From assembly GCF_000423285.1 (NCBI RefSeq), contig NZ_AUHR01000018.1, positions 1-53,454 of the forward strand: a stretch of 53,454 bases of DNA, given 5' to 3'. Below the pieces are notes generated by a model, which worked only from the letters and a program-made list of their open reading frames with translations, did not search any database and was not told the DNA's origin. The first letter of the stretch is position 1; the number at the start of each line of letters is the position of its first letter. The DNA comes from Laribacter hongkongensis DSM 14985. GTDB lineage: Bacteria > Pseudomonadota > Gammaproteobacteria > Burkholderiales > Aquaspirillaceae. Both the position numbers and the translations under genes were made by a program. Below, piece by piece: positions 44,910-53,087 of this stretch.

Positions 44910-46447
44910 TGCCTGCCACCTATTACTGCCTGCTGACCCGTATCGGGGAAGCCAAACTGGCCAAGGCCACCGCACTCGGCACCCGGCTGGCCATCACCCA
45001 TCTGGCCGTCGGGGACGGCGGCGGCTCGGTACCACAGCCGGAGCCGGACCAGACCGCATTGAAGCACGAAGTCCGCCGCGGCCTTGTCAACGAACTGAAG
45101 GTCGATCCGCTCAACGCGAACCAGATCATCATCGAGCAGGTGATTCCGGAAGAGGCGGGAGGCTGGTGGATCAGGGAGGTGGGAGCCTTTGACGCGGACG
45201 GCGACCTGATCGCAGTCGGCAACTGCCCGGAGTCCTACAAGCCGGTGCTCGCAGAAGGAAGTGGACGTACACAGATCATCCGGATGGTGCTGATCGTCAG
45301 CTCGACCGATGCCGTCACCCTGAAAATCGACCCGTCGGTGGTACTGGCAACAAAACAGCATGTCACCGAAACCGTGGCCAAAGCCGTCAGCGACCACCTG
45401 AAGCAACCTGATCCGCACCCGCAGTACGCGACGGACGAGGCCCTGACGCAAGGACTGGCCAGCAAGCTCGGCAAGACCGAAACGGCCGCAGACTCGGCAA
45501 AACTGGAGGGTCACCCGGCCAGTTATTTTGCCAAGGCAGATGATCTGGCAAAAGTCGGCGGCGACCCGCTGCTGTGGCCACGTACCTCACCATCCCGCAC
45601 CCACATTCAGGCCGGCTATGCGCCGCTCGACGGACAAGAGCTGAGCCGTGCGCTGTATCCGGATGCTTGGGCCGCTATTCAGGCCGGGGCCGTGCCAGTC
45701 GTGACCGAAGCCGAATGGCAAGCTGACCCGCTCAAGCGGGGTGCATGGACATATGGCAACGGTACAACCACGTTCCGCATGCCGGACTGGAACGGCAAGT
45801 CGGCAGGCTCGAAAGGGGCGGTGTTTGTCCGGGGTGACGGGGTGCTGTCGGCAGGAACGCCGGGGCTGATGCAACCAGATGAGATTCGGAGTCATGCGCA
45901 CACGATTCCTTACTCAAACCTACAGTTTCCGGTTGCATCATCCAGCGGCACAACGCTTGCTTACGGCTCTGGATCTACAAACACATCAACCACTGGCGGA
46001 GCAGAAACCCGCCCGCTTAATGTAACGGGCGTATGGGTCTGCCGTCTTTTCGGCGCAGTGACAAATCCGGGGTCTGCTGATGCCGCCCAACTGGCGACCG
46101 AAGTTGCCCGGCTGTGGGCGCAAAAAGTCGAGCTGGCGTCGTTTACCGGGTCAAACCAGCTTCTGGCCGGGAATGGATACCAGAAGCTTCCCGGAGGATT
46201 GATCATACAGTGGGGAACAATTTCAGGTATTGCATACAACGCTACTGCCCAGTCATTCACCTTTCCGATTGTATTTCCCGTCGCATGCCTTGGGGTTGTT
46301 TCAAAGGGATGGGCATCAGTCGGTACCGCGATGTTTGCTGACATAAACATTCACGGGTTCGGGCCCGCGGGTGTGTCTAATTATCAAGCCAGTTGCAACA
46401 ACGGCAGCGGAACCATAAACACCCGCTGGATTGCGTTCGGATACTGA
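44909..46447 (+). CDS. H: Tail fibre protein gpH
   Basis: The 512-residue protein starts with the phage tail-collar N-terminus (YYCLLTRIGEAKLAKATALG, LAITHLAVGDGGG). A short stalk with coiled-coil-like and PHPQYAT repeats leads to a gp53-like C-terminal domain: LPGGLIIQWGTI, FTFPIVFPVACLGVV and NTRWIAFGY. The C-terminal third (about 45880 onwards) is visibly richer in A+T than the rest, which suggests exchange of the receptor-binding tip. It is followed by an assembly-type gene. The host receptor is unknown. Confidence 0.92.
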   Translation: MPATYYCLLTRIGEAKLAKATALGTRLAITHLAVGDGGGSVPQPEPDQTALKHEVRRGLVNELKVDPLNANQIIIEQVIPEEAGGWWIREVGAFDADGDLIAVGNCPESYKPVLAEGSGRTQIIRMVLIVSSTDAVTLKIDPSVVLATKQHVTETVAKAVSDHLKQPDPHPQYATDEALTQGLASKLGKTETAADSAKLEGHPASYFAKADDLAKVGGDPLLWPRTSPSRTHIQAGYAPLDGQELSRALYPDAWAAIQAGAVPVVTEAEWQADPLKRGAWTYGNGTTTFRMPDWNGKSAGSKGAVFVRGDGVLSAGTPGLMQPDEIRSHAHTIPYSNLQFPVASSSGTTLAYGSGSTNTSTTGGAETRPLNVTGVWVCRLFGAVTNPGSADAAQLATEVARLWAQKVELASFTGSNQLLAGNGYQKLPGGLIIQWGTISGIAYNATAQSFTFPIVFPVACLGVVSKGWASVGTAMFADINIHGFGPAGVSNYQASCNNGSGTINTRWIAFGY

Positions 46448-46464
46448 GATACTGAGGGGATTCC

Positions 46465-47004
46465 ATGTTTTACTCAAGATTCGCCGGCGGCTTTTACACC
46501 CGTGAAATCCATGGCAATGGCGTTCCGGATGATGCAGTCGAAATCACCGCCGAACAGCATGCCGCACTGTTGGCAGGCCAATCAGCCGGCAGGATTATCA
46601 CCGCAGATGAGCATGGCCATCCCGTTCTCGCCGATCCGCCGACCATTTCTCTCGACGCCCTGCGCGACCGTGCGCTGGACCATCTCCCGGCATGGGAAAA
46701 ATCCGAGCGCGCAGCCGGAATCGAACACGCTGGCCAGCGCTGGCTGACGACATCGGCAGCATTGCAGGACATCCGCGACGTGTTGCTGGCCGGAGCGGTG
46801 CCGGGTGAGCAGTGGGTGACGGCAGACCGCCAGATCGTGCCGATGACTTTTGTTGGCCTGCAATCGCTGTGGCAGGCCATCACGGCGCGTGGGGCAGCCA
46901 TCTACCAGCACCGGCTGGAAATGGAGCGACAGATTGCCGGGATGGACCGCGAGCAGCTGGAAGCTTTCCAGCCCGGCTGGCCAGCACCAGAACCGGCGCC
47001 ATGA
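46465..47004 (+). CDS. G: Tail fibre assembly-type protein gpG
   Basis: The 179-residue protein begins MFYSRFAGGFYTREIHGNGVPDDAVEIT. It contains EQHAALLAGQSAGRIITAD, DHLPAWEKSERAAGIEHAG and VPMTFVGLQSLWQAITARGAAIYQHRL, in the style of DUF4376/tail fibre assembly chaperones. It probably helps fold or attach gpH. It sits 17 bases after H with a GAGGGG ribosome-binding site. Strong hairpins follow before the cargo pair. Confidence 0.85.
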   Translation: MFYSRFAGGFYTREIHGNGVPDDAVEITAEQHAALLAGQSAGRIITADEHGHPVLADPPTISLDALRDRALDHLPAWEKSERAAGIEHAGQRWLTTSAALQDIRDVLLAGAVPGEQWVTADRQIVPMTFVGLQSLWQAITARGAAIYQHRLEMERQIAGMDREQLEAFQPGWPAPEPAP

Positions 47005-47010
47005 AATGGA

Positions 47011-47034
47011 ACATGGCCCGATAACGGGCCATGT
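47011..47034. terminator. Hairpin after gpG
   Basis: ACATGGCCCG, ATAA loop, CGGGCCATGT: a perfect 10-bp stem seven bases after the G stop. No T-run follows, so termination efficiency is uncertain. Confidence 0.55.
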
Positions 47035-47041
47035 GAGGAGA

Positions 47042-47071
47042 GCGCGATGCACCGGGCGTGGTGTATCGCGC
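47042..47071. repeat. Second hairpin at the G-side cargo boundary
   Basis: GCGCGATGCACC and GGTGTATCGCGC flank a six-base loop and pair at 11 of 12 positions. It lies nine bases from the stop of the minus-strand cargo gene. No T-run follows on either strand. Confidence 0.75.
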
Positions 47072-47080
47072 AACGTCATG

Positions 47081-47518
47081 TTAACTGAATGCCGCTCCCA
47101 TCAGCATGGCCCCTTTGGCCAATGCCGTTTTAACGCCTTCTTTCAGGAGATCGGTTGCTCCGGTTCTGGCGGCATCCACCAGTTGGTCACCGATGGTGTC
47201 TTTTCCGCTCAGGCTGTCAGGGATGGACTTCAGCACTTCCAGCCCTTTGGGTGAAAGTACGACCTCCCAAAAGCTGGCTGTTAAAGATTCGTGGCTTTCA
47301 TACCGGATGTAGCCAGCTTCTTGTAGCCAGATCACACAGGCAGCCCAGAACTCTGCTTCATCACTGGCAACGTCATATCCCCTGACTTTGCTGTACTGCG
47401 TCGCAGGCGAAACAAAATTTCCAGCCGCCAAAAAAACAGGGACAGGAAAGTTCTGGTACAGGGTGCTGAACAATTGCGCGGTGATTTCATCAAATCGTTC
47501 AATGTTTGAAGAGGGCAT
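47081..47518 (-). CDS. Unknown cargo protein, minus strand, in the G-FI gap
   Basis: The 145-residue protein starts at the ATG giving MPSSNIERFDEI, with GGAG nine bases upstream. An ATG two codons earlier has the same GGAG only three bases away. The N-terminal two-thirds look like a helical or winged-helix domain (FDEITAQLFSTLYQNFPVPV, EFWAACVIWLQEAGYIRY, VVLSPKGLEVLKSIPDSL). The C-terminus has an amphipathic Ala/Gly-rich segment (ATDLLKEGVKTALAKGAM) that could touch a membrane or oligomerise. It resembles uncharacterised proteins I recall from other proteobacteria, with no known function. Composition is lower in G+C than the phage genes. It sits where P2 carries the phage-exclusion gene Z/fun. 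Confidence 0.75.
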   Translation of the reverse strand: MPSSNIERFDEITAQLFSTLYQNFPVPVFLAAGNFVSPATQYSKVRGYDVASDEAEFWAACVIWLQEAGYIRYESHESLTASFWEVVLSPKGLEVLKSIPDSLSGKDTIGDQLVDAARTGATDLLKEGVKTALAKGAMLMGAAFS

Positions 47519-47522
47519 AAGC

Positions 47523-47843
47523 ATGAACTCCGGAATGAACAGGGAAGAAAGAGACCAAGCCATAACCGGCATCGTCCAGACTATCGGGGGATTCATCCGC
47601 CGGGACTTTGACCACCTCACCGCAAAACGCTACTGGGATCATGTCATCGCCAGTACGCCGCCGGACATCCTGACCGAGGCACTGATCCGGGCCTTGTGTT
47701 CGGGAGCCTATCAGGAGCGCTGCCGTCCGGCATGCCGGGCAATAGCCGCAAACACGCCGGAAATCGTCATCCGGATCGTGAATGACACCCCTCATTCAAG
47801 GGTTTCAGTCGGGCCAGCCACCACCCCGCCGCAAAGCGCATGA
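47523..47843 (+). CDS. Unknown cargo protein, plus strand, in the G-FI gap
   Basis: The 106-residue protein starts at MNSGMNREERDQ with GAAGAGG seven bases before the ATG. It is predicted mostly helical (AITGIVQTIGGFIRRDFDHL, DILTEALIRALCSGAYQE) with two nearby cysteines at CRPACR. No family is recognised. Its ATG lies five bases from the start of the minus-strand gene, and the two ribosome-binding sites lie inside each other's coding region. The last 12 codons run through the late-promoter element of FI, so the end of this ORF may be fortuitous. A weak alternative start seven codons upstream exists. Confidence 0.6.
   Translation: MNSGMNREERDQAITGIVQTIGGFIRRDFDHLTAKRYWDHVIASTPPDILTEALIRALCSGAYQERCRPACRAIAANTPEIVIRIVNDTPHSRVSVGPATTPPQSA
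47808..47835 (+). promoter_or_regulatory. Late-promoter element upstream of FI (copy 3)
   Basis: GTCGGGCCAG-N8-CCGCCGCAAA, then five bases and TGACCCGCGC. It lies 90 bases before the FI ATG and overlaps the 3' end of the preceding small ORF. It matches the position of the P2 late promoter of FI. The spacer here (CCACCACC) differs by one base from copy 2. Confidence 0.7.
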
Positions 47844-47897
47844 CCCGCGCGCGGGCTGGCGGCAATCTGCGGAGATACGTTATCTCCGGAGTTTGGT

Positions 47898-49073
47898 ATG
47901 GCCCAGTCCGATTACCACCACGGCGTCCGCGTCCTCGAAATCAACGAAGGCACCCGCACCATCCGCACAGCCAGCTCGGCGGTGATCGGACTGGTGGCAG
48001 TGGCCGACGATGCCGACGCCGTTACTTTTCCCCTCGACAAGCCGGTCCTGATTACCGACATCGATGCCGCCATCGGCAAGGCCGGCAGCAAGGACACGCT
48101 GGCCGCCAGCCTGGATGCCATCGCCGACCAGTGCAAACCCGTCGTGGTGGTCGTGCGCGTGGCCAAGGGCGAGTCTGACGAAGCCACCACGTCCAACCTT
48201 ATCGGCACCACCAATGCCCAAGGGCGGCTGACAGGCATGAAAGCACTGCTGACCGCCAACAACACCCTGAAGGTCAAACCGCGCATCCTCGGTGTACCCG
48301 GCCTCGACAGCCTGCCGGTGGCCACCGAACTCGCGGCCATTGCCCAGCAGCTGCGAGGCTTTGCCTACCTGTCGGCCTACGAGTGCGACAACAAGGAAGC
48401 GGCCGTCGCCTACCGCGAGAATTTCAGCCAGCGCGAGGCGATGGTCATGTGGCCGGACTTCATCAGCTGGGACACGGTTGCCAACAAGGAAGCCACCGCC
48501 TTTGCCACGGCCAGGGCACTCGGTCTGCGCGCGAAGATCGACCAGGACACCGGCTGGCACAAGACGCTCTCAAACGTCGGCGTCAACGGCGTGCTGGGCA
48601 TGAGCCGTGACGTGACGTGGGACCTGCAAGACCCCGACACCGATGCCGGCTATCTCAACAAAAACGACATCACCACGCTGGTGCAGTGCGATGGCTACCG
48701 CTACTGGGGCAGCCGCACCTGTTCTGACGACCCCCTGTTCCAGTTCGAGAATTACACCCGCACCGCGCAGATCATCGCCGACACAATGGCAGAGGCGCAC
48801 ATGTGGGCAGTCGACAAGCCGCTGCACCCGACGCTGGCCCGCGACATTGTCGAAGGGCTGCTGGCCAAGGGCCGTGCATGGGTCAATGCCGGCTACCTCA
48901 TGGGCTTCAATGCCTGGATCGATGACGCTGCCAACAGCAAGGACACGCTCAAGGCCGGCAAGCTGACCATCGACTACGACTACACCCCGGTCCCGCCGCT
49001 CGAGGACCTGACCTTCCGCCAGCGCATCACCGACCGCTACCTGATGAACTTCGCCGGCCAGACCGGCCTGTAA
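47898..49073 (+). CDS. FI: Tail sheath protein gpFI
   Basis: The 391-residue contractile sheath protein is the same size as P2 FI. It begins [20 protein letters not shown]. Conserved segments include STAVIGLVA-like [50 protein letters not shown] and [17 protein letters not shown]. It heads the FI-FII-E-T-U-D unit, with TCCGGAG as ribosome-binding site and the late element 90 bases before the start. Confidence 0.97.
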   Translation: MAQSDYHHGVRVLEINEGTRTIRTASSAVIGLVAVADDADAVTFPLDKPVLITDIDAAIGKAGSKDTLAASLDAIADQCKPVVVVVRVAKGESDEATTSNLIGTTNAQGRLTGMKALLTANNTLKVKPRILGVPGLDSLPVATELAAIAQQLRGFAYLSAYECDNKEAAVAYRENFSQREAMVMWPDFISWDTVANKEATAFATARALGLRAKIDQDTGWHKTLSNVGVNGVLGMSRDVTWDLQDPDTDAGYLNKNDITTLVQCDGYRYWGSRTCSDDPLFQFENYTRTAQIIADTMAEAHMWAVDKPLHPTLARDIVEGLLAKGRAWVNAGYLMGFNAWIDDAANSKDTLKAGKLTIDYDYTPVPPLEDLTFRQRITDRYLMNFAGQTGL

Positions 49074-49086
49074 AGGGGGACCACTC

Positions 49087-49596
49087 ATGGCACTGCCACG
49101 CAAGCTCAAATTCTTCAGCGTGTTCCATAACGGTGACCAGTTCCTTGGCGAAGCCACCGAACTGACCCTGCCCAAACTGGCGGTCAAGACCGAAGCCTAT
49201 CGGGGTGGCGGCATGGTGGCCGAAGTCGACATCGACCTCGGTCTGGAAAAGCTCGAACTGGAACACAGCTACGGCGGACTGATGTACGACATCTTCAAGG
49301 ACTTCGGCATCACGCAAATGGACGGCACCCTGCTGCGCTTCATGGGCAGCTACCAGCGCGAGGACACCGGCGAAGTCGACGCCGTGGAAATCACCGTCCG
49401 TGGCCGCCACGTCGAAATCGATCCCGGTAGCGCCAAGGCCGGTGACGACACCGAATTCAAGGTCAAGACCAACATCGCCTACTACAAGCTGACCGTCAAC
49501 GGCAGCACCCTGTTCGAGGTCGACACCCTCAACCAGATTTACACCGTCAACGGTGTCGATCGCCTCGCAGCCCACCGCGCCGCCATCGGCCGCTAA
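49087..49596 (+). CDS. FII: Tail tube protein gpFII
   Basis: The 169-residue major tail tube protein begins MALPRKLKFFSVFHNGDQF. It contains KTEAYRGGGMVAEVDIDLGL, GTLLRFMGSYQREDTG and TNIAYYKLTVNGSTLFEVDTLN, as in P2 FII. It is located directly after the sheath gene. Confidence 0.97.
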   Translation: MALPRKLKFFSVFHNGDQFLGEATELTLPKLAVKTEAYRGGGMVAEVDIDLGLEKLELEHSYGGLMYDIFKDFGITQMDGTLLRFMGSYQREDTGEVDAVEITVRGRHVEIDPGSAKAGDDTEFKVKTNIAYYKLTVNGSTLFEVDTLNQIYTVNGVDRLAAHRAAIGR

Positions 49597-49610
49597 CCAG
49601 GAGTCCAGCC

Positions 49611-49904
49611 ATGACCAGCAAGACCCTCACTCTCGACACCCCGATCAAGCGCGGTGACACCCTGATCGACAGCCTGACCCTGCGCAAGCCGGGTGCCGGC
49701 GAACTGCGCGGCTGCGCCATTTCCGATCTGGCCCGCATGGACGTCGCCACCCTCGTGCGGGTCATCCCGCGCATCAGCACCCCGTCGCTGACCGAGCACG
49801 AAGTCAGCAGCATGGATCTGGCTGACCTCACGGAACTCGCCAGCGAGGTCGCCGGTTTTTTGCTGAAGAAAGCCGAGCGGGCCTCGCTCTCCCCGGGCGA
49901 GTAG
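49611..49904 (+). CDS. E: Tail assembly chaperone gpE
   Basis: The 97-residue protein matches the P2 gpE N-terminal product (DTPIKRGDTLIDSLTLRKPGAG, GCAISDLARMDVATLVRVIPRIS). A slippery GGTTTTTTG lies near codon 83. A -1 shift there continues into E', giving the longer E+E' product of about 137 residues. Both forms are needed for tape-measure-dependent tail assembly in P2. Confidence 0.94.
   Translation: MTSKTLTLDTPIKRGDTLIDSLTLRKPGAGELRGCAISDLARMDVATLVRVIPRISTPSLTEHEVSSMDLADLTELASEVAGFLLKKAERASLSPGE
49856..49862 (+). other. Programmed -1 frameshift site in gene E
   Basis: The TTTTTTG heptamer is read in frame as TTT-TTG just before the end of E. A one-base slip leads without stop into the frame of E' ending at 50026. 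P2 uses the same type of heptamer at the same place. Confidence 0.85.
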
Positions 49905-49912
49905 AAGACGCC

Positions 49913-50026
49913 ATGGCCGATCTGGCCGTGACGTTTCACTGGCGGCCGTCCGACATGGACGGCATGTCCCTGTCCGAACTGGCGGCATGGCGCGAACGCG
50001 CACGGGTACGTACCGAGGTGGAGTAA
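49913..50026 (+). CDS. gpE' (P2 GpE family), expressed by frameshift from E
   Basis: The 37-residue stretch MADLAVTFHWRPSDMDGMSL, followed by SELAAWRERARVR, is the P2 GpE family sequence. It is in the frame reached from E by -1 slippage at 49856-49862. The extension from the slip to this ATG is open. It may be made only as part of E+E', although an internal start at the ATG is possible. The stop overlaps the T start spacing exactly: TAA then ATG. Confidence 0.88.
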   Translation: MADLAVTFHWRPSDMDGMSLSELAAWRERARVRTEVE

Positions 50027-52615
50027 ATGGCCCTGTCCAAAAACCTGCGGCTGGAAGTCATCCTTGCCGCCACCGACAAACTGACCGGCCCGCTCAAAAA
50101 GGCCATGGCCGGCAGCAAGGGGCTGGCTGCGGCCGTTCGCGCATCGCAGACCGGACTCAAGGAGCTGCAAGGCCAGCAGCAGCGCCTGACCGCCTTCCGT
50201 GATCTCAGCCGCGAAACAAAGGACACCGCCCTCAAGCTCAAGGCTGCCCGCCAGACTCTGGCCGGGCTGCAACAGCAGATGGCCAGCGCCGGGACGGTCA
50301 CCAGCAGCATGACCCGCAAGCTGGCCACGGCCCAGGCCGCGGTCAGCAAACTCTCGTCCGCGCACAAGATGCAGCTGGCCACCCTGCGTCACAACCGGAC
50401 CGAACTGGAAGCGCAGGGGCTGAGCGTGAGCAAGCTGGCCAGCCACGAACAGCGCCTCGGCCGGCAGATCGACACCACCAGCCAGGCACTGGCCCGCCAG
50501 TCCGAACAGCTCAAGCGGGTCAGTGACCGGCAAAAGGCGCTGCATGCCGCCAAAGGCCGCTACGACAAGACCCTTGCCGTACGCGACAAGGTGGCCGGGG
50601 CCGGTGTGGCAACCGGTGCCGCAGGAGGGGGCATGCTGCTGGCAGGACAGCGGCTGGTCCAGCCCGGTGTCGAATTTGATACCCAGATGTCCAAAGTGCA
50701 GGCATTGGCCAGACTCGATAAAAACGGTGATGCCATGCATAAGCTACGGCAACAGGCCCGTGAGCTGGGGGCCAGTACTTCGTTCTCGGCCAACCAGGTC
50801 GGGCAGGGGCAAGGATTTCTGGCCATGGCCGGTTTTACGCCGGATGCTATCCGGGCAGCCATGCCGGGCATGCTGGACGTGGCCAAAGCAGCAGGCATGG
50901 AAGAACTGGGCGAGGTTTCAGATATCAGTTCCAACATCCTGACCGGATTCAACCTGAAGGCTGGAGAAATGACCCGTGTAGGGGATGTGCTGACTGCCAC
51001 GTTTACCCGTTCAAACACCGACCTTCGCATGCTGGGTGAGACCATGAAATATGTCGGGCCTGTGGCAGCCGCCATGGGAACGCAGATCGAGGTGGCCTCG
51101 GCCATGGCAGGCAAGCTCGGGGATGCCGGTATTCAGGGCAGTATGGCCGGCACGGCGATGCGGGCCATACTCGGCAGGCTTGCCGCTCCTCCCAAAGCCG
51201 CAGCGCTGGCCATGAAAGAGCTGGGGATCAAGAGTAAAGATGCAAAAGGCAACCTGCGGCCGGTAGTCGACATCCTGAGCGAGTTACACCAGAAAACCAG
51301 CAAACTCGGCAATACAGCTCGTGCCGATTACTTCAAGGCCATTGCCGGAGAAGAGGCTTTCGCCGGACTGGAAGTGCTGGTCAAGAATGCAGGCAGCGGG
51401 GAGCTGCAAGCGCTGATTGGCCAGTTGCAACAAGCCAACGGTACCGCGGCCAAGGTAGCCAAAACCATGGGGGACAACCTGACCGGAGACATCAGCAATC
51501 TCAAGTCAGCATGGGAAGACGTCGGCATCGAGATTTTTGACAGCGGCAACAGTGGTCTGCGTGCGGTAACCCAAGGAATGACAGACATGATCAGGAAAAC
51601 CGGGAACTGGATCAAGGCCAACCCGGAGCTGGTCTCTACGCTCATCAAGGTGCTGGCTGTCGTAGCCGTGATCGTTACGACAATCGGCGGGCTTTCCATG
51701 GCGCTTGCTGCCGTGATCGGCCCCATGGCACTGGTCAAGCTGAGCATGTCCACACTCGGTATCAAACTCGCCAGCGGCATCGGCATCCTTGGCCGCCTGG
51801 GCAGTGCCATCCGTTTTTGTGGCGGTCTGCTGAAGGGCTTTTTCACCCTGCTGCGAGCCAACCCGTTTTTTGCACTTGCCACGTTCCTCGCCGGCTTCGT
51901 CACGCACTTCATCACCCACTGGGGCCGCCTCCGGCAAATGTGGACCCAGGGCGACTGGCGGGGGATTGGCATTTTTATCCTGCAAGGGCTGGAAGCCGGT
52001 CTGAATGCGATGACGATGGGGCTCTACGGCACCCTCAAGCGCATCATCAGCGGTGTCATCAGCCTCGTCATGAATATCCTTGGAATCAACAGTCCCAGCC
52101 GCGTGTTTGCGCAGATTGGCGAATTCCTGATGGCCGGCCTCGTCAATGGCATCACCAGCGGCCTTGCCAACGTCAAAAACGCGATCATCCACGCCGGCGA
52201 AGCCACGATAGGCTGGTTCAAGCAGAAGCTCGGCATCCACTCGCCAAGTCGCGTATTTGCTGCCTTGGGCGGCTTCACCATGGCCGGCCTTGCTCAGGGT
52301 CTGGAACAAGGGCAGGCCGGCCCGCTGGGGGCCGTGCAAAGCCTCGCCGGCAAGCTGACCGCCATCGGCGCCGGGGTGCTGGTCGGCGGTGGACTGGCGC
52401 AGGCTGACGCCATCCGCATCGACAACCGGCCACCGGTGGCCATGGCCGCACCGGCAGCATCGGGCAGCGGCGCCATCGTCCAGCAGGTGTTCAACATCTA
52501 CGCCGCGCCAGGCATGGACGAACGCACCCTGGCGGCCATGGTACGGCGTGAGGTCGAGGCGGCAGCACGGGCACAGGCCGCGCGCGGACGCTCGAGCCTC
52601 AAGGACCGGGAGTAA
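50027..52615 (+). CDS. T: Tape measure protein gpT
   Basis: The 862-residue protein has an N-terminal coiled coil (about 1-180). It is followed by the phage tail tape-measure domain (FDTQMSKVQALARLDKNGDA, ASTSFSANQVGQGQGFLAM, MAGTAMRAILGRLAAPPKAA). Hydrophobic segments lie near 530-640 (VSTLIKVLAVVAVIVTTIGG). Two C-terminal repeats follow, GINSPSRVFAQIGEFLMAG and GIHSPSRVFAALGGFTMAG. It sets tail length and helps DNA entry. It begins one base after the E' stop codon and has no frameshift. Confidence 0.96.
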   Translation: MALSKNLRLEVILAATDKLTGPLKKAMAGSKGLAAAVRASQTGLKELQGQQQRLTAFRDLSRETKDTALKLKAARQTLAGLQQQMASAGTVTSSMTRKLATAQAAVSKLSSAHKMQLATLRHNRTELEAQGLSVSKLASHEQRLGRQIDTTSQALARQSEQLKRVSDRQKALHAAKGRYDKTLAVRDKVAGAGVATGAAGGGMLLAGQRLVQPGVEFDTQMSKVQALARLDKNGDAMHKLRQQARELGASTSFSANQVGQGQGFLAMAGFTPDAIRAAMPGMLDVAKAAGMEELGEVSDISSNILTGFNLKAGEMTRVGDVLTATFTRSNTDLRMLGETMKYVGPVAAAMGTQIEVASAMAGKLGDAGIQGSMAGTAMRAILGRLAAPPKAAALAMKELGIKSKDAKGNLRPVVDILSELHQKTSKLGNTARADYFKAIAGEEAFAGLEVLVKNAGSGELQALIGQLQQANGTAAKVAKTMGDNLTGDISNLKSAWEDVGIEIFDSGNSGLRAVTQGMTDMIRKTGNWIKANPELVSTLIKVLAVVAVIVTTIGGLSMALAAVIGPMALVKLSMSTLGIKLASGIGILGRLGSAIRFCGGLLKGFFTLLRANPFFALATFLAGFVTHFITHWGRLRQMWTQGDWRGIGIFILQGLEAGLNAMTMGLYGTLKRIISGVISLVMNILGINSPSRVFAQIGEFLMAGLVNGITSGLANVKNAIIHAGEATIGWFKQKLGIHSPSRVFAALGGFTMAGLAQGLEQGQAGPLGAVQSLAGKLTAIGAGVLVGGGLAQADAIRIDNRPPVAMAAPAASGSGAIVQQVFNIYAAPGMDERTLAAMVRREVEAAARAQAARGRSSLKDRE

Positions 52616-52619
52616 GCGC

Positions 52620-53087
52620 ATGATCATGCCCGTCATGATGGCCCTGGGCCTGTTCGTCTTTACCCTCGACACCCTGCCGTATCAGGACCTCAAGCAGAAG
52701 CTCGGCTGGCGGTACCCGACCACCAGCCGCGTCGGCCGCCGACCGGCCCGGCAGTACACGGGGCCGGACGATGAAACCATCACGCTGACCGGCGTGCTGC
52801 TGCCCGAGCTGACCGGAGGAGACAAGTCGCTGGACATGCTGCGCAGCATGGCGGACCAGGCCAGGGCATGGCCGCTGATCGACGGGGCAGACGGCAAGGT
52901 CCACGGCCTGTTTGTCGTTACCGGTCTGGAAACCAGCCGGACCCTGTTCTTTCAGGACGGTGCCGCCCGCCGCATCGAGTTCACCGTCAGTCTGGCCCGG
53001 GTCGAGGACGATGCCGCCGACCGGTTGGCAAAGCTCGGCAATCTCTCAGAGCAGCTGCTGAACATGGCATGGGAGGCCATGCCGTGA
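52620..53087 (+). CDS. U: Tail protein gpU
   Basis: The 155-residue full-length gpU begins MIMPVMMALGLFVFTLDTLP and contains GVLLPELTGGDKSLDML and RRIEFTVSLARVEDDA. It probably acts at the tail terminus with gpT. Its last 35 codons are duplicated in inverted orientation at the left edge of the window. The stop overlaps the D start (GTGA). Confidence 0.95.
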   Translation: MIMPVMMALGLFVFTLDTLPYQDLKQKLGWRYPTTSRVGRRPARQYTGPDDETITLTGVLLPELTGGDKSLDMLRSMADQARAWPLIDGADGKVHGLFVVTGLETSRTLFFQDGAARRIEFTVSLARVEDDAADRLAKLGNLSEQLLNMAWEAMP

